From the NCBI GenBank assembly GCA_943354525.1, contig CALRCI010000032.1, positions 1-6,985 of the forward strand: a DNA stretch of 6,985 nt, read 5' to 3'. Shown here one piece after another: positions 6,516 to 6,985 of the stretch (positions are counted from its first letter, which is position 1; each line of letters begins with the position of its first letter). The translations under genes and the position numbers were made by a program. The notes under the pieces are model-generated. The model saw nothing but the letters and a program-made list of their open reading frames with translations. It was not told the DNA's origin and did not search any database. The DNA comes from Candidatus Nomurabacteria bacterium. Its GTDB lineage: Bacteria; Patescibacteriota; Minisyncoccia; Phycocordibacterales; UBA9973.

Positions 6516-6536
6516 GGGCTTGGAAGGCCTTCCCCG

Positions 6537-6576
6537 TATACAAAGAAACCCTCAAACATAAGGGTTTCTTTGTATA
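6537..6576 (-). terminator. Hairpin at the 3' end of smc, probable terminator
   Basis: A perfect 16-bp inverted repeat, TATACAAAGAAACCCT (6537-6552) and AGGGTTTCTTTGTATA (6561-6576), has an 8-nt loop and begins 10 nt after the smc stop codon. There is no clean T-run beyond the stem on the minus strand, so termination may lean on the U-rich 3' arm or the hairpin may mainly protect the mRNA end. Confidence 0.65.
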
Positions 6577-6586
6577 TATACTTTAA

Positions 6587-6985
6587 TTATTTCGCGATTT
6601 GCACTGCCTCCTCAAGGCGGATGGAGAGCAGCTTCGATCCCCCGTCGGCGCCGATGGTGACACCGTAGAGAATATGGGCGCGGGACATGGTCTCACGATT
6701 GTGCGTAACGACGATGAGTTGAGAGTATTTGGCGAGATTTTCGATCATGTTGCCGTACTTGCGAGAGTTGGCTTCGTCGAGGGCAGCATCAGTCTCATCG
6801 AGAACGAGGAACGGTGGCGGATTGACTTGCGACATGGCGAAGAGAAGTGCGATCGAAGTCAGCGAACGCTCACCACCGGAGAGCATGGCGAGATCGCGGA
6901 CTTTTTTCTGTGGAAGCGAGACATTGATATCGATGCCGCGTTCAAATTCGAGTTCTTCGTCAGTAACAGATTCTTCTTCCTCATC
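6587..6985 (-). CDS. smc: Chromosome segregation ATPase SMC, C-terminal 132 residues (5' part outside window)
   Basis: The frame is open to the right edge and ends at TAA (6587-6589). The visible part is the C-terminal half of the SMC ATPase head: the ABC signature LSGGERSLTSIALLFA (visible residues 35-50), Walker B FLVLDE (59-64) with D-loop ALDEAN (67-72), and the switch histidine in VVTHNRETM (H95). Upstream of the signature lies GIDINVSLPQKKVRDL, typical of bacterial SMC (RecN and RecF diverge here), preceded by an acidic stretch (EEEESVTDEELE). SMC dimers with ScpA/ScpB organise and separate the chromosome; the ATP sites form between two heads. The key residues seen are intact. No scpA or scpB lies in the window. 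Confidence 0.95.
   Translation of the reverse strand, partial: DEEEESVTDEELEFERGIDINVSLPQKKVRDLAMLSGGERSLTSIALLFAMSQVNPPPFLVLDETDAALDEANSRKYGNMIENLAKYSQLIVVTHNRETMSRAHILYGVTIGADGGSKLLSIRLEEAVQIAK

Noticed and set aside
1..6985. Search for CRISPR arrays, tRNA or rRNA genes and insertion sequences
   Set aside because: I see no regularly spaced repeats, cloverleaf or rRNA stretches and no transposase-like protein; the long non-coding gaps are filled by promoters, hairpins and the palindromes listed.

Overview
The window looks like bacterial chromosome, most likely from a Patescibacteria/CPR (Parcubacteria-type) genome or a similar uncultured lineage. This rests on indirect signs: a large SpvB/FG-GAP surface protein, an M23 peptidase with a C-terminal peptidoglycan-binding domain of the form common in that group, starts that almost all lack a Shine-Dalgarno sequence, and compact genes each with its own promoter. 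Lineage is an inference and cannot be fixed from these genes alone.

Every supported gene lies on the minus strand, so the order of transcription runs from the right edge to the left. From right to left: (1) 6985-6587, the last 132 residues of the SMC chromosome-segregation ATPase, cut by the window edge and closed by a 16-bp hairpin. (2) A 253-bp intergenic region with a strong promoter (TTGACA, 17 nt, TAGACT with an extended -10) and a structured leader of about 147 nt. (3) 6333-4321, a 670-residue protein with four membrane segments, a helical extracytoplasmic domain and a 330-residue cytoplasmic helical domain. I recognise no family, and its base composition is more AT-rich than its neighbours. 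It ends in a clear intrinsic terminator. (4) 4140-3763, a 125-residue exported single-pass membrane protein of unknown function with a near-consensus promoter, a very short leader and its own terminator. (5) 3600-2548, an exported M23 (LytM-type) peptidoglycan endopeptidase with a C-terminal peptidoglycan-binding domain. (6) A 75-bp nested palindrome pair. (7) 2437-1 and beyond, the first 812 residues of a giant exported SpvB/TcdB-like protein with five FG-GAP/VCBS calcium-type motifs, still open at the left edge.

How the genes work together: items 3 to 6 do not form one operon, because terminators or hairpins and promoter candidates lie between them. The theme is the cell envelope. The giant SpvB protein, the wall-cutting M23 enzyme and the small membrane protein are all predicted to be exported, which fits a surface or host-contact role, but no sequence evidence ties them into one pathway. 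SMC is a housekeeping gene at the border.

The most unusual signals are non-coding. There is a family of short GC-rich palindromes (two copies in inverted, REPIN-like arrangement at 2473-2547, and one diverged copy with a compensatory base-pair change at 4197-4225). Both sites lie directly upstream of a -35 box. The SpvB promoter candidate predicts a leaderless transcript. I see no CRISPR array, tRNA, rRNA, transposase or recognisable defence system.
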